Shown piece after piece: positions 1 through 8,631 of a stretch of 64,000 bases of DNA (position 1 is the first letter of the stretch; each line of letters begins with the position of its first letter). The notes beneath the pieces are model-generated. The model had not been told where the DNA came from, did not search any database, and saw only the letters and a program-made list of their open reading frames with translations. Source of the DNA: Allobosea sp. (GTDB lineage Bacteria > Pseudomonadota > Alphaproteobacteria > Rhizobiales > Beijerinckiaceae); NCBI RefSeq assembly GCF_017308015.1, contig NZ_JAFKFW010000010.1, positions 80,744-144,743 of the forward strand, read 5' to 3'. The position numbers and the translations under genes were made by a program.

Positions 1-255
1 CTGCTGCTCGACGAAGCCACCTCGGCTCTCGATTCCGAAAGCGAGCGGGCCGTGCAGGATGCACTCGATCGCCTGATGCAGGGCCGGACCACGCTGGTGG
101 TGGCGCATCGGCTGGCGACCATCCTCTCGGCCGACCGCATCCTCGTCATGGAAGACGGGCGCATCGTCGAGGAAGGCAGCCATGCGGAGCTCAAGGCGCA
201 GGGCGGTCTCTATGCCCGGCTGGCGGCGCTGCAGTTCGGGCTGGAGACGGCCTGA
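1..255 (+). CDS. ABC exporter ATP-binding protein, C-terminal fragment
   Basis: Only the last 84 codons lie in the window; the reading frame is open from base 1 and stops at 253-255. The fragment opens in the Walker B/D-loop ([11 protein letters not shown], visible residues 1-11), has the H-loop histidine in VVAHRL (residue 36) and ends in the usual exporter tail ([12 protein letters not shown]). This is the nucleotide-binding domain of an MsbA/multidrug-type half exporter in the inner membrane. The substrate cannot be judged because the membrane domain is outside the window. It converges on the cytochrome c gene with only six bases between the two stop codons. Confidence 0.93.
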   Translation: MLLDEATSALDSESERAVQDALDRLMQGRTTLVVAHRLATILSADRILVMEDGRIVEEGSHAELKAQGGLYARLAALQFGLETA

Positions 256-263
256 GCCGTCTC
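244..263. terminator. Hairpin spanning both convergent stop codons
   Basis: GAGACGGC (244-251) and GCCGTCTC (256-263) form a perfect 8-bp stem with a CTGA loop. The stop codon of the ABC gene lies in the loop and the stop of the opposing cytochrome gene at the stem edge. No T-tract follows, so intrinsic termination is uncertain. Confidence 0.45.
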
Positions 264-585
264 AGCGCGGCGGCAGGGCAGCATAGTAGGCTGCGAGCGC
301 GGCGATCTCCTGCGCTGACATCAGGCGCGCCATGTAGCGCATCTCCTTGTGCTGGCGCTTGCCCGAGCGGAACGCCATCATCTGATTGTAGAGATACCGC
401 TCGTTCTGCCCCGCCAGATGCGGCACTTCGGTGTCGCGGGCGATGCCGTCGACGCCATGGCAGGCGGCGCATTCCTCAATCGTGGACGTTCGCGGCTCGG
501 CCGAGGCGGGGCTGGTCGCAAGCAACGCACCGATAGCGAGCAGCGGCGCGCCCATCGAGAGCCGGGGAAGGGGCCTGCGGGGCAT
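262..585 (-). CDS. Small class I c-type cytochrome, periplasmic
   Basis: The 107-aa protein has a signal peptide (hydrophobic residues about 12-24, AXA cleavage site near 27-29) and one haem-binding CAACH motif (C39-H43). Candidate sixth-ligand methionines lie at 82, 85 and 89. The mature protein is about 78 residues, the size of a mono-haem cytochrome c553-like electron carrier. It follows the OmpA-like gene by three bases on the same strand, so it is probably the last gene of that operon. A role with the stator-like genes is unknown. M11 is an alternative start. Confidence 0.85.
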   Translation of the reverse strand: MPRRPLPRLSMGAPLLAIGALLATSPASAEPRTSTIEECAACHGVDGIARDTEVPHLAGQNERYLYNQMMAFRSGKRQHKEMRYMARLMSAQEIAALAAYYAALPPR

Positions 586-588
586 GCG

Positions 589-1608
589 TCAGCGTTCCGT
601 GATCTTGAATTCGATGCGGCGGTTGCGGCGGTGCGCCTCGTCCGTGTTGGCGACGTCGAGGGGCTGGTATTCGCCGAAGCCGGTCGCCGCGACGCGGTCC
701 GTCGGCAGGCCGCGCGAGATCAGGTACTCGACCACGGCGATGGCGCGGGCCGAGGACAGATACCAGTTCGAGGGGAACTGGGCCGACTTGATCGGACGGT
801 TATCGGTGTGGCCGTCGACGCGCAGGATCCAGGGCAGGTCCGGCGGCATCTCGTTGCCGAGATCGAGCAGGATGGTCGCGAGCTTGTCGAGCTCGCCCTT
901 GCCCTCGGGCTTCAGCACGGCCTGGCCGGCGTCGAAGAAGACCTCGGACTGGAAGACGAAGCGGTCGCCGACGACGCGGATGTCAGGCCGCGTGCCGAGC
1001 ACCTGCCGCAGCCGCCCGAAGAAGTCCGAACGGTAGCGGGCGAGTTCCTGCACGCGCTGGGCGAGAGCGACGTTGAGGCGCGAGCCGAGCTCTGAGATGC
1101 GGGCCTGCGAATCCTTGTCCTTGGCCTCGGAGGCGGCCAACGCCTCTTCCAGCGCGGCGAGCTGGCGGCGCATCGCCTGGATCTGCTGGTTGACGAGGTC
1201 GACGGTCGCCTGGGCGCGGGCCGAAAGCTGCTTCTCGGCGTCGAGCGCCTTCTGCGATTCTGCAAGCTGGGCGTTCGCGCTGCTGCCGGCTTGCGTGTCG
1301 ATGAGGCCTTGCAGGCGGGTGCGTTCGCCCTGCGTCTGGGCAAGCGTCGACTGCATGAGCTGGAGGTTCTCCTGCGCCTGCCGGTTGGAGGAGCGCTCCA
1401 GAGCGAGCAGGTCGGTCAGCTCCGAAATCTGCTTGTTCAGGCGCTCCAGCGCCGTGTCCTTGCCGGTCAGTTCCTGCGACAGGAAGAACTGGCCGAGCAC
1501 GAAGACGGTGAGCAGGAAGACGATGCCGATCAGCATCGTCGAGAGCGCGTCGACGAAGCCGGGCCAGAAATTGACGTCCTCGCGGCGATGGGCGCGGGAG
1601 AGGGCCAT
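589..1608 (-). CDS. MotB-like OmpA-family peptidoglycan-binding protein
   Basis: The 339-aa protein has a short cytoplasmic N-terminus, one membrane segment (about 19-42) opening with WPGFVDALSTML, a long Gln/Ala/Glu-rich coiled coil (about 45-190) and a C-terminal OmpA-like peptidoglycan-binding domain (VDGHTDNRP). D20 sits where MotB proteins carry the proton-channel aspartate. It lies directly downstream of a MotA/ExbB-like gene, so the two probably form an ion-driven stator-type complex. No flagellar genes are nearby, and it differs from MotB in its long coiled coil. The biological role is not established by the sequence. Confidence 0.88.
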   Translation of the reverse strand: MALSRAHRREDVNFWPGFVDALSTMLIGIVFLLTVFVLGQFFLSQELTGKDTALERLNKQISELTDLLALERSSNRQAQENLQLMQSTLAQTQGERTRLQGLIDTQAGSSANAQLAESQKALDAEKQLSARAQATVDLVNQQIQAMRRQLAALEEALAASEAKDKDSQARISELGSRLNVALAQRVQELARYRSDFFGRLRQVLGTRPDIRVVGDRFVFQSEVFFDAGQAVLKPEGKGELDKLATILLDLGNEMPPDLPWILRVDGHTDNRPIKSAQFPSNWYLSSARAIAVVEYLISRGLPTDRVAATGFGEYQPLDVANTDEAHRRNRRIEFKITER

Positions 1609-1637
1609 CCGTCAGGTTCCTATGGTGCCGAGCGGGA

Positions 1638-2648
1638 TCATGGCTCGGTGACCTGGTCGGCAGTAAGGCGGTCGATCAGGCGCTTCAGGTCCTTCTCGCG
1701 GGCGGCCTGGGCCTCGACCCAGTCGCGGATCATCTGCTGTTCGGAGCGCATGTGCTGGACGAGGCCCTGGATGCCCTCGGCGAGATTCGAGAGAGCCTGG
1801 GTCGCGGCGCGGTTGTTGGAGGCGCCGTCGGCCATGGCGGCGCTGAGCTGCTCGAAACGGTCGGCGAGCGGGTTGCCGGTTGCCAGCAGTGTAGCGGGCG
1901 CCTCGGGCGTGCCGGTGCGGCTGCCGAGCCAGCTCTCGACCTCGTTGCGGAAGCGGCGCTGGGCCTGCCCGACCTGAAGGTCGAGGAAGCCGAGGATCAG
2001 GGAGCCGGCGATGCCGAAGAGCGAGGACGAGAAGGATAGACCCATGCCGGCGAGCGGGGCGGAAAGCCCCGCCTTCAATTCGTCGAAGAGCACGCCGGCC
2101 TCGGCACCGGTGCGCAGCGACTTGATGACGGTACCCACCGAGCCGACCGTGTCGAGCAGGCCCCAGAAGGTGCCGAGCAGGCCGAGGAAGACGAGCAGGC
2201 CGCTGAGATAACGCAGTACCTCGCGTCCATCGTCCAGCCTCACGGCGATCGATTCGAGCACCGATACGGCCTGGGCCGGAGCCAGCGTACCCCGCTCCAG
2301 CGCCGGCAGGACGGAGCCCATCGGAGCGATGACCTGGCCGCGGCGGACTTCTGCCGATGCCGGATCGACGGCGAGGCTGGTCGCGGCGCGCGCCTCGCTG
2401 TAGAGCCGCCAGAGCTCGCGCAGCGCGATCAGGCAGCCGACGAAGAGGGCACCCAGGATGAGGCCGTTCAGCCCCGGATTGGTCATGAAGGCCTGGACCA
2501 GCCCGGCCTGGAGGATGTAGCCGAGGAAGCCGATCAGGGCGAGGAAGAGGACCGCGCGGACGACATAGCGCAGCGGCCTGGAGAAGCGGACCTGCGTCCG
2601 CATCGGCGCGGCCGTTGCCGGTCTGGCCGCGAAATCCTCAATCGCCAT
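1638..2648 (-). CDS. MotA/TolQ/ExbB-type proton channel protein
   Basis: A 336-aa inner-membrane protein. The start at 2648 (MAIEDFAARP) is preferred to an upstream in-frame ATG at 2711 because the extra residues look untranslated. Two membrane segments lie near the N-terminus (around YVVRAVLFLALIGFLGYIL, then LNGLILGALFVGCLIAL). A further pair flanks the conserved GLLGTFWGLLDTVGSV and GLSFSSSLFGIAGSLI blocks, typical of the MotA_ExbB domain. The C-terminal 90 residues are soluble and charged. It is paired with the downstream MotB-like gene (29-base gap) and is distinct from the true tolQ at 22623-23333. Confidence 0.88.
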   Translation of the reverse strand: MAIEDFAARPATAAPMRTQVRFSRPLRYVVRAVLFLALIGFLGYILQAGLVQAFMTNPGLNGLILGALFVGCLIALRELWRLYSEARAATSLAVDPASAEVRRGQVIAPMGSVLPALERGTLAPAQAVSVLESIAVRLDDGREVLRYLSGLLVFLGLLGTFWGLLDTVGSVGTVIKSLRTGAEAGVLFDELKAGLSAPLAGMGLSFSSSLFGIAGSLILGFLDLQVGQAQRRFRNEVESWLGSRTGTPEAPATLLATGNPLADRFEQLSAAMADGASNNRAATQALSNLAEGIQGLVQHMRSEQQMIRDWVEAQAAREKDLKRLIDRLTADQVTEP

Positions 2649-2745
2649 GCGTCGTCTTCCGTTCGCCTCGGAGTGCGGGAGGACTGTCGCCTCCCACGCC
2701 GCCGGGATCAAGCACGAAAGAGCAACAGTTTTGAGGCTGTGGGCC

Positions 2746-3537
2746 TCAGGCGGCCGCGGTCTTGAGCGCCTGGCTGAGCGCGCGCTCGCCGGCCTCGTTG
2801 CCGCAGATGATGTCCTTCGCGCTGGTCATCGGCTTGCCGTCGAGCGTGCCGAAGGTGCCGCCGGCCTCGCGGATCAGCACGGCGCCGGCCGCGAAATCCC
2901 AGGTGTTGAGGCCGCGTTCCCAATAGGCGTCCATGCGGCCGGCGGCGACATAGGCGATGTCGAGCGCGGCCGAGCCCATGCGGCGGACATTGGCGAAGCG
3001 CGGCATCACGGCGGCGAGCTCGCGCAGAAACTGGCCGTGGCCGCCCTTGCCGATATGCGGGATGCCGGTGCCGATCAGCATGTCGGCCGGCTCGTTGCGG
3101 CCGGAGACGCGCAGGCGGCGGTTGTTGACGAAGGCGCCCTTGCCCTTCTCGGCCATGAACATCTCGTCCTTGGCAGCATCATAGATCACGCCGGCGATGA
3201 ACTGGTTGTCGCGCTCCAGCGCGACCGAGATATTCCAGTGCGGGATGCCGCGCAGGAAGTTGTGGGTGCCGTCGAGCGGATCGATATGCCAGCGGTTGCT
3301 CTCGTCGGTGCCGTGGACGACGCCGCTCTCCTCCATGACGAAGCCGTAGCCGGGGCGGGCTTTCTCCAGCGATTCGCGCAGGATCTCCTCGGCCTTGTGA
3401 TCGGCCTTCGAGACGAAGTCGCCCGGACCCTTGGCGAGCACCTGCAGGTTCTCGACCTCGCCGAAGTCGCGCTTCAGCGAGCGGGACGCCTTCATCACGG
3501 CGTCGGTCATCACGGTCATCAGGGGGGAGCGGATCAT
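2746..3537 (-). CDS. suhB: Inositol monophosphatase family protein
   Basis: The 263-aa protein has the family's metal- and phosphate-binding motifs: DFVSKAD, MEESG, IDPLDGTHNF and, near the C-terminus, LNTWDFAAG. It should hydrolyse inositol-1-phosphate or a similar sugar phosphate in the cytosol with Mg2+. The start at 3537 (MIRSPLMTVM) fits the family; the in-frame ATG at 3600 adds 21 residues rich in Arg and Ala. It is transcribed toward the stator pair with a 97-base gap, a possible operon. The suhB symbol rests on family membership only; SuhB-specific rRNA-maturation activity is not shown. Confidence 0.9.
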   Translation of the reverse strand: MIRSPLMTVMTDAVMKASRSLKRDFGEVENLQVLAKGPGDFVSKADHKAEEILRESLEKARPGYGFVMEESGVVHGTDESNRWHIDPLDGTHNFLRGIPHWNISVALERDNQFIAGVIYDAAKDEMFMAEKGKGAFVNNRRLRVSGRNEPADMLIGTGIPHIGKGGHGQFLRELAAVMPRFANVRRMGSAALDIAYVAAGRMDAYWERGLNTWDFAAGAVLIREAGGTFGTLDGKPMTSAKDIICGNEAGERALSQALKTAAA

Positions 3538-3630
3538 CGGAAACCTCTTGCGCGCCACAACGGCGCGGTGAGCCAGCGGCGCAAGCCTCGCGCCCGGCAA
3601 GAATTTAGTGAGCCGTCACTTGCGCGGGTC

Positions 3631-4551
3631 TCAGGGCGCCGTCAAGACGGCGCTGCTGATCCGGCTGGCAGCCATGCGGGCGGCGCGGGCCTGCTGCTCG
3701 GGCTTGAGGCGCTCGAACAGGTCGTCCAGCGCGTCGTCCTTGAGGCCCTGTGATCTGGCCGCAAGGTGCCAGGCAGCCGCCTCGATCGTGTCGGGCGCGA
3801 TGCCGAGCCCGAACTGATAGAGCTTGGCGAGGCGGTTCTGGGCGATCGGGTTGCCCTGCCAGGCAGCGCGCCGGAACAGGCTCGCGGCAGCGGCCTCGTC
3901 CTTCTCCACGCCGGTGCCGTTGAACAGCATGATGGCGTATTCGACCTCCCCCGGCACGTTGCCGGCCGCCGATGCCTGCTTCATCCAGCGGGCGGCGACC
4001 TCCTCGCTCGCAGGCATGCCGCGGCCCTGCTTGGCCAGAACGCCGAGCGCATACATGGCGTCGCCGACCTGGGCCTTCGCCGCGATTTCGAGGCAGGCGA
4101 CGGCGCGCTTGTCGTCTTCCTGCCGGTTTGCCGCGAGCAAAGCGATGGCGAGGTTGTAGTTGGCGGCGGGGTGGCCTGCGGCTGCCGCCTTTTCCAGCAG
4201 GGCCCCGGCGCGGGCAGCGTCGCGCTTGCCGCTCTTCTCGTCCAGAAGCTGCGTCGCGAGCGCAAAGGTAGCGTTGATGTCGCCTCGTGTCTCGGCGCGC
4301 TCGTACCACTCTGTCGCGATTTTCGGATCCGGTGCGACGCCCAGCCCCTGACGATAGAGCTCGCCGACCAAGGTCATTGCCGCGGCATCGGAGCTGTCGG
4401 CCTCGATGCGTATGAGCGCTTCGGCCAGCGCGCGCCGGTAGTGGCCGGCCTGATAGGCGCCATAGGCCATATCCGGCACCGGCGCCGCCTCGGCAGGGGC
4501 TGCGAGGAGGGCGCCGGAGAGCAGGACGAGCAGCCCGGCAAACAGCTTCAT
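3631..4551 (-). CDS. Exported Sel1-repeat (TPR-like) protein
   Basis: The 306-aa protein has a clear signal peptide (MKLFAGLLVLLSGALLAAPAEA) followed by six or seven Sel1-like repeats with the A-x(2)-LG-x-LY-x-G-x-G pattern (for example VGELYRQGLGV and LGVALAKQGRG-type units). Such proteins act as periplasmic adaptor scaffolds. The ATG at 4551 overlaps the thiE stop in an ATGA tetranucleotide, which argues for translational coupling and decides the start over upstream in-frame ATGs inside thiE. Its specific partner is unknown. Confidence 0.88.
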   Translation of the reverse strand: MKLFAGLLVLLSGALLAAPAEAAPVPDMAYGAYQAGHYRRALAEALIRIEADSSDAAAMTLVGELYRQGLGVAPDPKIATEWYERAETRGDINATFALATQLLDEKSGKRDAARAGALLEKAAAAGHPAANYNLAIALLAANRQEDDKRAVACLEIAAKAQVGDAMYALGVLAKQGRGMPASEEVAARWMKQASAAGNVPGEVEYAIMLFNGTGVEKDEAAAASLFRRAAWQGNPIAQNRLAKLYQFGLGIAPDTIEAAAWHLAARSQGLKDDALDDLFERLKPEQQARAARMAASRISSAVLTAP

Positions 4552-5201
4552 TGCGCTGCTTTCCGTGCAGCACAGGCGGCCGTCGCCTGGTTGGCCTGCT
4601 CGACCAGCGCGCGGATATCCTGTCCCTCCTCGAAGGCCCAGGCGCCTAGCGCGACGAATTCCGCGCCGGTCTCGACCAGTGCCGGGATGGATTCGGCATC
4701 GGGGGCATAGGCGACGCAGGGCGTCTCGAAGATTTCGGCCCACCAGCCGGCGCGCTCGACCACGGCTGCCAGCGGAGGCAGCGAGCCGTCCGGGCGGGGT
4801 TCTCCGAACATCACGTAGTCGACGCCGGCCTCGCCGGCATCCATGGCGTCATGGCGAGCGCGCAGGCCGCCGATGCCGATGATGCGCTCGCTCTTGAGGC
4901 TGGAGCGGGCCTCGGCAACTGCAGCCGGGCCGCCGGTGAGATGAACGCCATCAGCGCCGCCGCGCGTGGCGACGAGTGCGTTATCCTCGACGACGAGCGC
5001 GACATTGTTGGCCTGGACCGGACCGGCGAGGCGCTTGACGCGCTCGATCCTGCTGCGGTCGTCGCCGGGGGCGAGGCGCAGCAGTATGGCGGCGATGTCG
5101 CCGCCGGCCATGGCCTGCATCAGACGAAAGGCCATGGCCTCCGCATCCGTGACGGGAGGGGTGACGAGCATCAGGCGAGTGGGGGGGGATTGTGTGGTCA
5201 T
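4548..5201 (-). CDS. thiE: Thiamine phosphate synthase family protein
   Basis: A 217-aa TIM-barrel protein of the ThiE/TenI family, which joins HMP-pyrophosphate to thiazole phosphate. Visible motifs are the VEDNALVA strand, GADGVHLTGG phosphate region and VDYVMFGEPRPDGS. Substitutions relative to classical ThiE (no clear GP-x(2)-T-x-TK motif; a FGEPRPDG version instead) mean it could be a TenI-like or divergent paralogue. The start overlaps the upstream benE stop by four bases (ATGA), and its stop overlaps the Sel1 gene, so three genes form one tightly coupled operon. No TPP riboswitch was seen upstream. Confidence 0.8.
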   Translation of the reverse strand: MTTQSPPTRLMLVTPPVTDAEAMAFRLMQAMAGGDIAAILLRLAPGDDRSRIERVKRLAGPVQANNVALVVEDNALVATRGGADGVHLTGGPAAVAEARSSLKSERIIGIGGLRARHDAMDAGEAGVDYVMFGEPRPDGSLPPLAAVVERAGWWAEIFETPCVAYAPDAESIPALVETGAEFVALGAWAFEEGQDIRALVEQANQATAACAARKAAQ

Positions 5202-6412
5202 GATCGGCTGCGCAAACGGCCCGTAGCGAAGTCCAATGTCAAGACCGCAAGCCCGGCAACCAGACTCCAGAAGGCCGAGCCGATGCCGAAGAGCGAAAGG
5301 CTGGAGGCCGCGATCGCGAAGGTGACGACGGCTGCGAAGCGCTCCTTGTCGGAGGACATGGCCTGCCCGAGCGCGCCCGTCAGCGAGCCGATCAGGCCGA
5401 GGCCGGCGACGGCGACGATCAAGGCTTTCGGCAACGCGAGCAGCAGGGCGATCAGCAGGCCGGTGGAAGCGGCGACGACGAAATAGAACAAGCCATAGAG
5501 CACGCCGGCCTTCCAGCGCTGGGCCGGATCGGGATGAGTGTCGCCGCCGGTGCAGATCGAGGCCGATATCGCGGCCATGTTCGTCATATGCGCCCCGAAC
5601 GGGGCGGTCAGCAGCGAGGTCAGGCCGGTGACGAACAGCGAGGGTGCGGTCGGCGGATTGTAGCCGGAGGCGCGCAGCACGGCGAAGCCCGGCAGGTTCT
5701 GGGCGGCCATGGTGACGAGATAGAGCGGGACGCCGATGCCGAGCATGGCGGGAATATCGAAGCGCGGCGTGACGAATTCGAGGCCGCTCAGCGTCATTGC
5801 GCCGGCAGGCCAGGCGCTGAGCCCGCCGAGGAAGCTGATTACGATGCCGGTTGCGAGCGCGGCGATGACGCCGAGAAAGGGATTGATGAGCCGCGCTACG
5901 AGGAAGACGGCGAGCAGCGGCAGGACGAGGCCGGGCGAGAGCCGCATCTCGTCGAAGACCGCGACGACGAAGCGGAAGATGACACCGGCGAGCATTGCTG
6001 CCGCAACCGGCATCGGGATGCGCTCGATCAGCCTGCCGAGCGGCCGGAAGGCGGCGGTCAGCATCATCAGGACGGCCGCGACCAGGAAGGCGCCGACGGC
6101 GGAAGCCATGTCGAAGCCGGTGACGGCTGCGATCAGGGCCGCGCCCGGCGTCGACCAGGCGCAGATCATCGGCATGCGGTACCGCCAGGACAGAAAGAGG
6201 CTGGAGGCACCGGTCGCGAGGCAGAGGGCCGCGATCCAGGAGATGGTCTGGCCGGGCGTCGCGCCCAGCGCCTGCGCGGCCTGCAGGATGACGGCGACGG
6301 AAGCTGTGAAGCCGACGAAGACCGCGACCAGGGCAGAAAAGACGATCGACATGGTACGGAAAGCCGGCTGGAACGAAAGCAAGCCAGCGTTGAACCAGAA
6401 AATGCGGGACAC
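5198..6412 (-). CDS. benE: BenE-family benzoate/H+ symporter-like transporter
   Basis: The 404-aa protein has about 11-12 hydrophobic segments, and the blocks ICAWSTPGAALI, PMPVAAAMLAGV, GFAVLRASGYNPP and FGAHMTNMAAISASICTG are characteristic of the BenE family. It is an inner-membrane importer of aromatic acids or a related substrate. No benzoate catabolic genes lie nearby, so the substrate is open. It is the first gene of the benE-thiE-Sel1 operon and is divergent from phoX; the 140-base intergenic region carries the PHO box. Confidence 0.9.
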   Translation of the reverse strand: MSRIFWFNAGLLSFQPAFRTMSIVFSALVAVFVGFTASVAVILQAAQALGATPGQTISWIAALCLATGASSLFLSWRYRMPMICAWSTPGAALIAAVTGFDMASAVGAFLVAAVLMMLTAAFRPLGRLIERIPMPVAAAMLAGVIFRFVVAVFDEMRLSPGLVLPLLAVFLVARLINPFLGVIAALATGIVISFLGGLSAWPAGAMTLSGLEFVTPRFDIPAMLGIGVPLYLVTMAAQNLPGFAVLRASGYNPPTAPSLFVTGLTSLLTAPFGAHMTNMAAISASICTGGDTHPDPAQRWKAGVLYGLFYFVVAASTGLLIALLLALPKALIVAVAGLGLIGSLTGALGQAMSSDKERFAAVVTFAIAASSLSLFGIGSAFWSLVAGLAVLTLDFATGRLRSRS

Positions 6413-6484
6413 GGAAAGGGCGGCGGGCGCAAGGCCAGTCCTACGCGCGGGGCTTGCCCGGAGATGGGCTGCGGTTGGAAGAGC

Positions 6485-6502
6485 CTGTCATGCGGGTGTC
6501 AA
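6485..6502 (+). promoter_or_regulatory. PHO box (PhoB operator) of phoX
   Basis: CTGTCAT, a 4-base spacer (GCGG), then GTGTCAA: two direct 7-mers in 11-bp register, matching the Pho-box consensus CTGTCAT-N4-CTGTCAT at 12 of 14 positions (7/7, then 5/7). It lies 50 bp upstream of the phoX start codon, a normal promoter distance, which indicates induction on phosphate starvation. Confidence 0.75.
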
Positions 6503-6552
6503 TGGCCGGGTCTAGCTGCGCATTATTCCAATCCGAAGTGGTGGGGACGGCC

Positions 6553-8553
6553 ATGCGCGACGACGAATATGAATCCACTTTCGGCGCCAGCATGCTGGAG
6601 CATGAGGACGCGGAACCGCGGAATCCTACCGAAAACCCGACCATGGGCGAGCTGATCTCGCAGCGCTTCTCGCGGCGCGGTTTGCTGAAGGGTGCGCTCG
6701 CGGTCTCGGCGATCTCGGCGACGGTCGGAACGTTGGCGCTGGAGAGCGCCGCCGAAGCGCAGGCGCAGGGTGCCAAGTCCGCCTTCTCCTTCAAGGAAGT
6801 CGAGGTCGGCGTCGATGCCGACCACCATGTCGCCGATGGCTACGAGGCGCAGGTGCTGCTGCGCTGGGGCGACCCGCTGACGGCCGATGCGCCGGCTTTC
6901 GATCCGGCCAAGCAGAGCGCCGAGGCCCAGAGCAAGCAGTTCGGCTACAATAACGACTTCGTCGGCTATGTGCCGATGACGGGCGCTGCCGACCCGTCCG
7001 CGCATGGGCTGCTCTTCGTCAATCACGAGTACACCAACCCGCATCTGATGTTTCCGGGCGTCGTCGAGATGAAGGACGGCAAGCCTGTGATGAAGAACGC
7101 GACGCCGGAACGTTTCGCGATCGAGGCGATGGCCCATGGCGCGACGGTCGCGGAAATCCGCAAGACCGGCAGCCAATGGGCGCTGGTCAAGGATTCCAAA
7201 TACAATCGCCGCATCACCGTCGCGACGCAGATGGAGCTTTCGGGGCCGGTCGCCGGCCATGAACGCGTACAGACCAAGGCCGATGCCAGCGGCCGCAAGG
7301 TGCTGGGCACGCTCAACAACTGCTCGGGCGCGCTGACGCCCTGGGGGACCTTCGTCTCGGGCGAGGAGAACTTCCACGGCTATTTCTCCGGCAAGCTGCC
7401 GGAGGGCCATCGCGAGGAAGCCAACTACAAGCGCCTCGCCGTGCCGTCCTCGCCCTACGCCTGGGGCCGCTTCGAGGAGCGTTTCGATCTTGCCAAGGAG
7501 CCGAACGAGGCCAATCGCTTCGGCTGGGTGATCGAGGTCGATCCGTTCGATCCGAACTCGGTGCCGAAGAAGCGTACCGCGCTCGGTCGCTTCAAGCACG
7601 AGGGCGCCGACATGATCGTCGCCAGGGACGGGCGCGTGGCGGTCTATCTCGGCGACGACGAGCGCTTCGACTATGTCTACAAGTTCGTCACCGCCGGCCG
7701 GTTCGACCCGAACAACCGCGCCAGCAATCTCGACCTGCTCGATGCCGGCACGCTCTATGTCGCCAAGTTCGCGGCGGACGGCACGCATGAATGGCTGCCG
7801 CTGGTCTTCGGGCAGGGACCGCTCACGGCCGCCAACGGCTTCCAGAACCAGGCCGACGTGCTGATCGAGGCGCGGCGTGCCGGCGACCTGCTCGGCGCGA
7901 CCAAGATGGACCGGCCGGAGGACATCACGCCGAACCCGGTGACGGGGCGTGTCTACGTGATGCTCACCAACAATACGAGCCGCAAGGACGAGCAAGTCGA
8001 CGCTGCCAATCCGCGCGCCAAGAACGCCTTCGGCCATATCATCGAGATCGCCGAGGCCGATGGCGACCACACGGCAACCAAGGGGCGCTGGGAGATCTTG
8101 CTGAAATGCGGCGATCCCAGCGTCGCGGCGGTAGGCGCCAGCTTCTCGACCGATACGACGAAGAACGGCTGGTTCGGCATGCCCGATAATGCCGTGGTCG
8201 ATTCCGCGGGACGGCTCTGGGTCGCGACCGACGGCAACGGCATCGACGTGACCGGGCGCACCGACGGGCTCTGGGCGGTCGATACAGAGGGTGGCGCGCG
8301 GCGGACCTCGAAACTGTTCTATCGCGTGCCGCATGGCGCGGAGATGTGCGGCCCCTGCTTCACGCCGGACGACACCACCGCCTTCGTCGCCGTGCAGCAT
8401 CCCGGCGATGACGGCCCGGACTGGCCGGAATTCGGCCGCCGCTCCTATTACGAGGACCTCTCCACCCGCTGGCCGGATTTCAAACCGGACATGCCGGTGC
8501 GACCCTCCGTGGTGGCGATCACCAAGAAGGGTGGCGGCAAGATCGGGGTTTGA
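6553..8553 (+). CDS. phoX: PhoX-family alkaline phosphatase, Tat-exported
   Basis: A 666-aa protein of the PhoX/DUF839 family, Ca/Fe-dependent periplasmic phosphatases. An unusually long N-region (about 37 residues) precedes the twin-arginine signal SRRGLLKGALAVSAIS. Family blocks include LLFVNHEYTNP, LNNCSGALTPWGTFVSGEEN, GRVAVYLGDDERFDY, RPEDITPNPVTGRVY and GPCFTPDDTTAFVAVQHPG. The ATG at 6553 is chosen because the PHO box at 6485-6502 would otherwise be inside the gene. It should release phosphate from organic phosphomonoesters. A bidirectional hairpin terminator follows. Confidence 0.93.
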   Translation: MRDDEYESTFGASMLEHEDAEPRNPTENPTMGELISQRFSRRGLLKGALAVSAISATVGTLALESAAEAQAQGAKSAFSFKEVEVGVDADHHVADGYEAQVLLRWGDPLTADAPAFDPAKQSAEAQSKQFGYNNDFVGYVPMTGAADPSAHGLLFVNHEYTNPHLMFPGVVEMKDGKPVMKNATPERFAIEAMAHGATVAEIRKTGSQWALVKDSKYNRRITVATQMELSGPVAGHERVQTKADASGRKVLGTLNNCSGALTPWGTFVSGEENFHGYFSGKLPEGHREEANYKRLAVPSSPYAWGRFEERFDLAKEPNEANRFGWVIEVDPFDPNSVPKKRTALGRFKHEGADMIVARDGRVAVYLGDDERFDYVYKFVTAGRFDPNNRASNLDLLDAGTLYVAKFAADGTHEWLPLVFGQGPLTAANGFQNQADVLIEARRAGDLLGATKMDRPEDITPNPVTGRVYVMLTNNTSRKDEQVDAANPRAKNAFGHIIEIAEADGDHTATKGRWEILLKCGDPSVAAVGASFSTDTTKNGWFGMPDNAVVDSAGRLWVATDGNGIDVTGRTDGLWAVDTEGGARRTSKLFYRVPHGAEMCGPCFTPDDTTAFVAVQHPGDDGPDWPEFGRRSYYEDLSTRWPDFKPDMPVRPSVVAITKKGGGKIGV

Positions 8554-8575
8554 GGCGCCACCATTCACGAAAAAG

Positions 8576-8605
8576 AAGAGCCGCCGGATCGCTCCGGCGG
8601 CTCTT
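8576..8605. terminator. Bidirectional intrinsic terminator between phoX and fba
   Basis: A 13-bp perfect stem (8576-8588 with 8593-8605; core GCCGCCGGA/TCCGGCGGC) with a TCGC loop, followed by TTCTT on plus and preceded by an A-rich run that gives T-rich RNA on minus. It serves the convergent phoX and fba genes. Confidence 0.85.
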
Positions 8606-8631
8606 TTCTTCCGGATCGTGTGCGTGCCTGC

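Noticed and set aside
262-2648. Zorya-type defence system (ZorA/ZorB)
   Set aside because: The MotA-like and MotB-like genes are reminiscent of ZorAB, but no ZorC/ZorD/ZorE effector is present and the neighbours are housekeeping genes.
4548-6552. TPP riboswitch for the benE-thiE operon
   Set aside because: The conserved thi-box bases were not found upstream of benE.
6523-8568. Long minus-strand open frame opposite phoX
   Set aside because: Shadow of the phoX coding sequence; no recognisable motifs, no RBS context.
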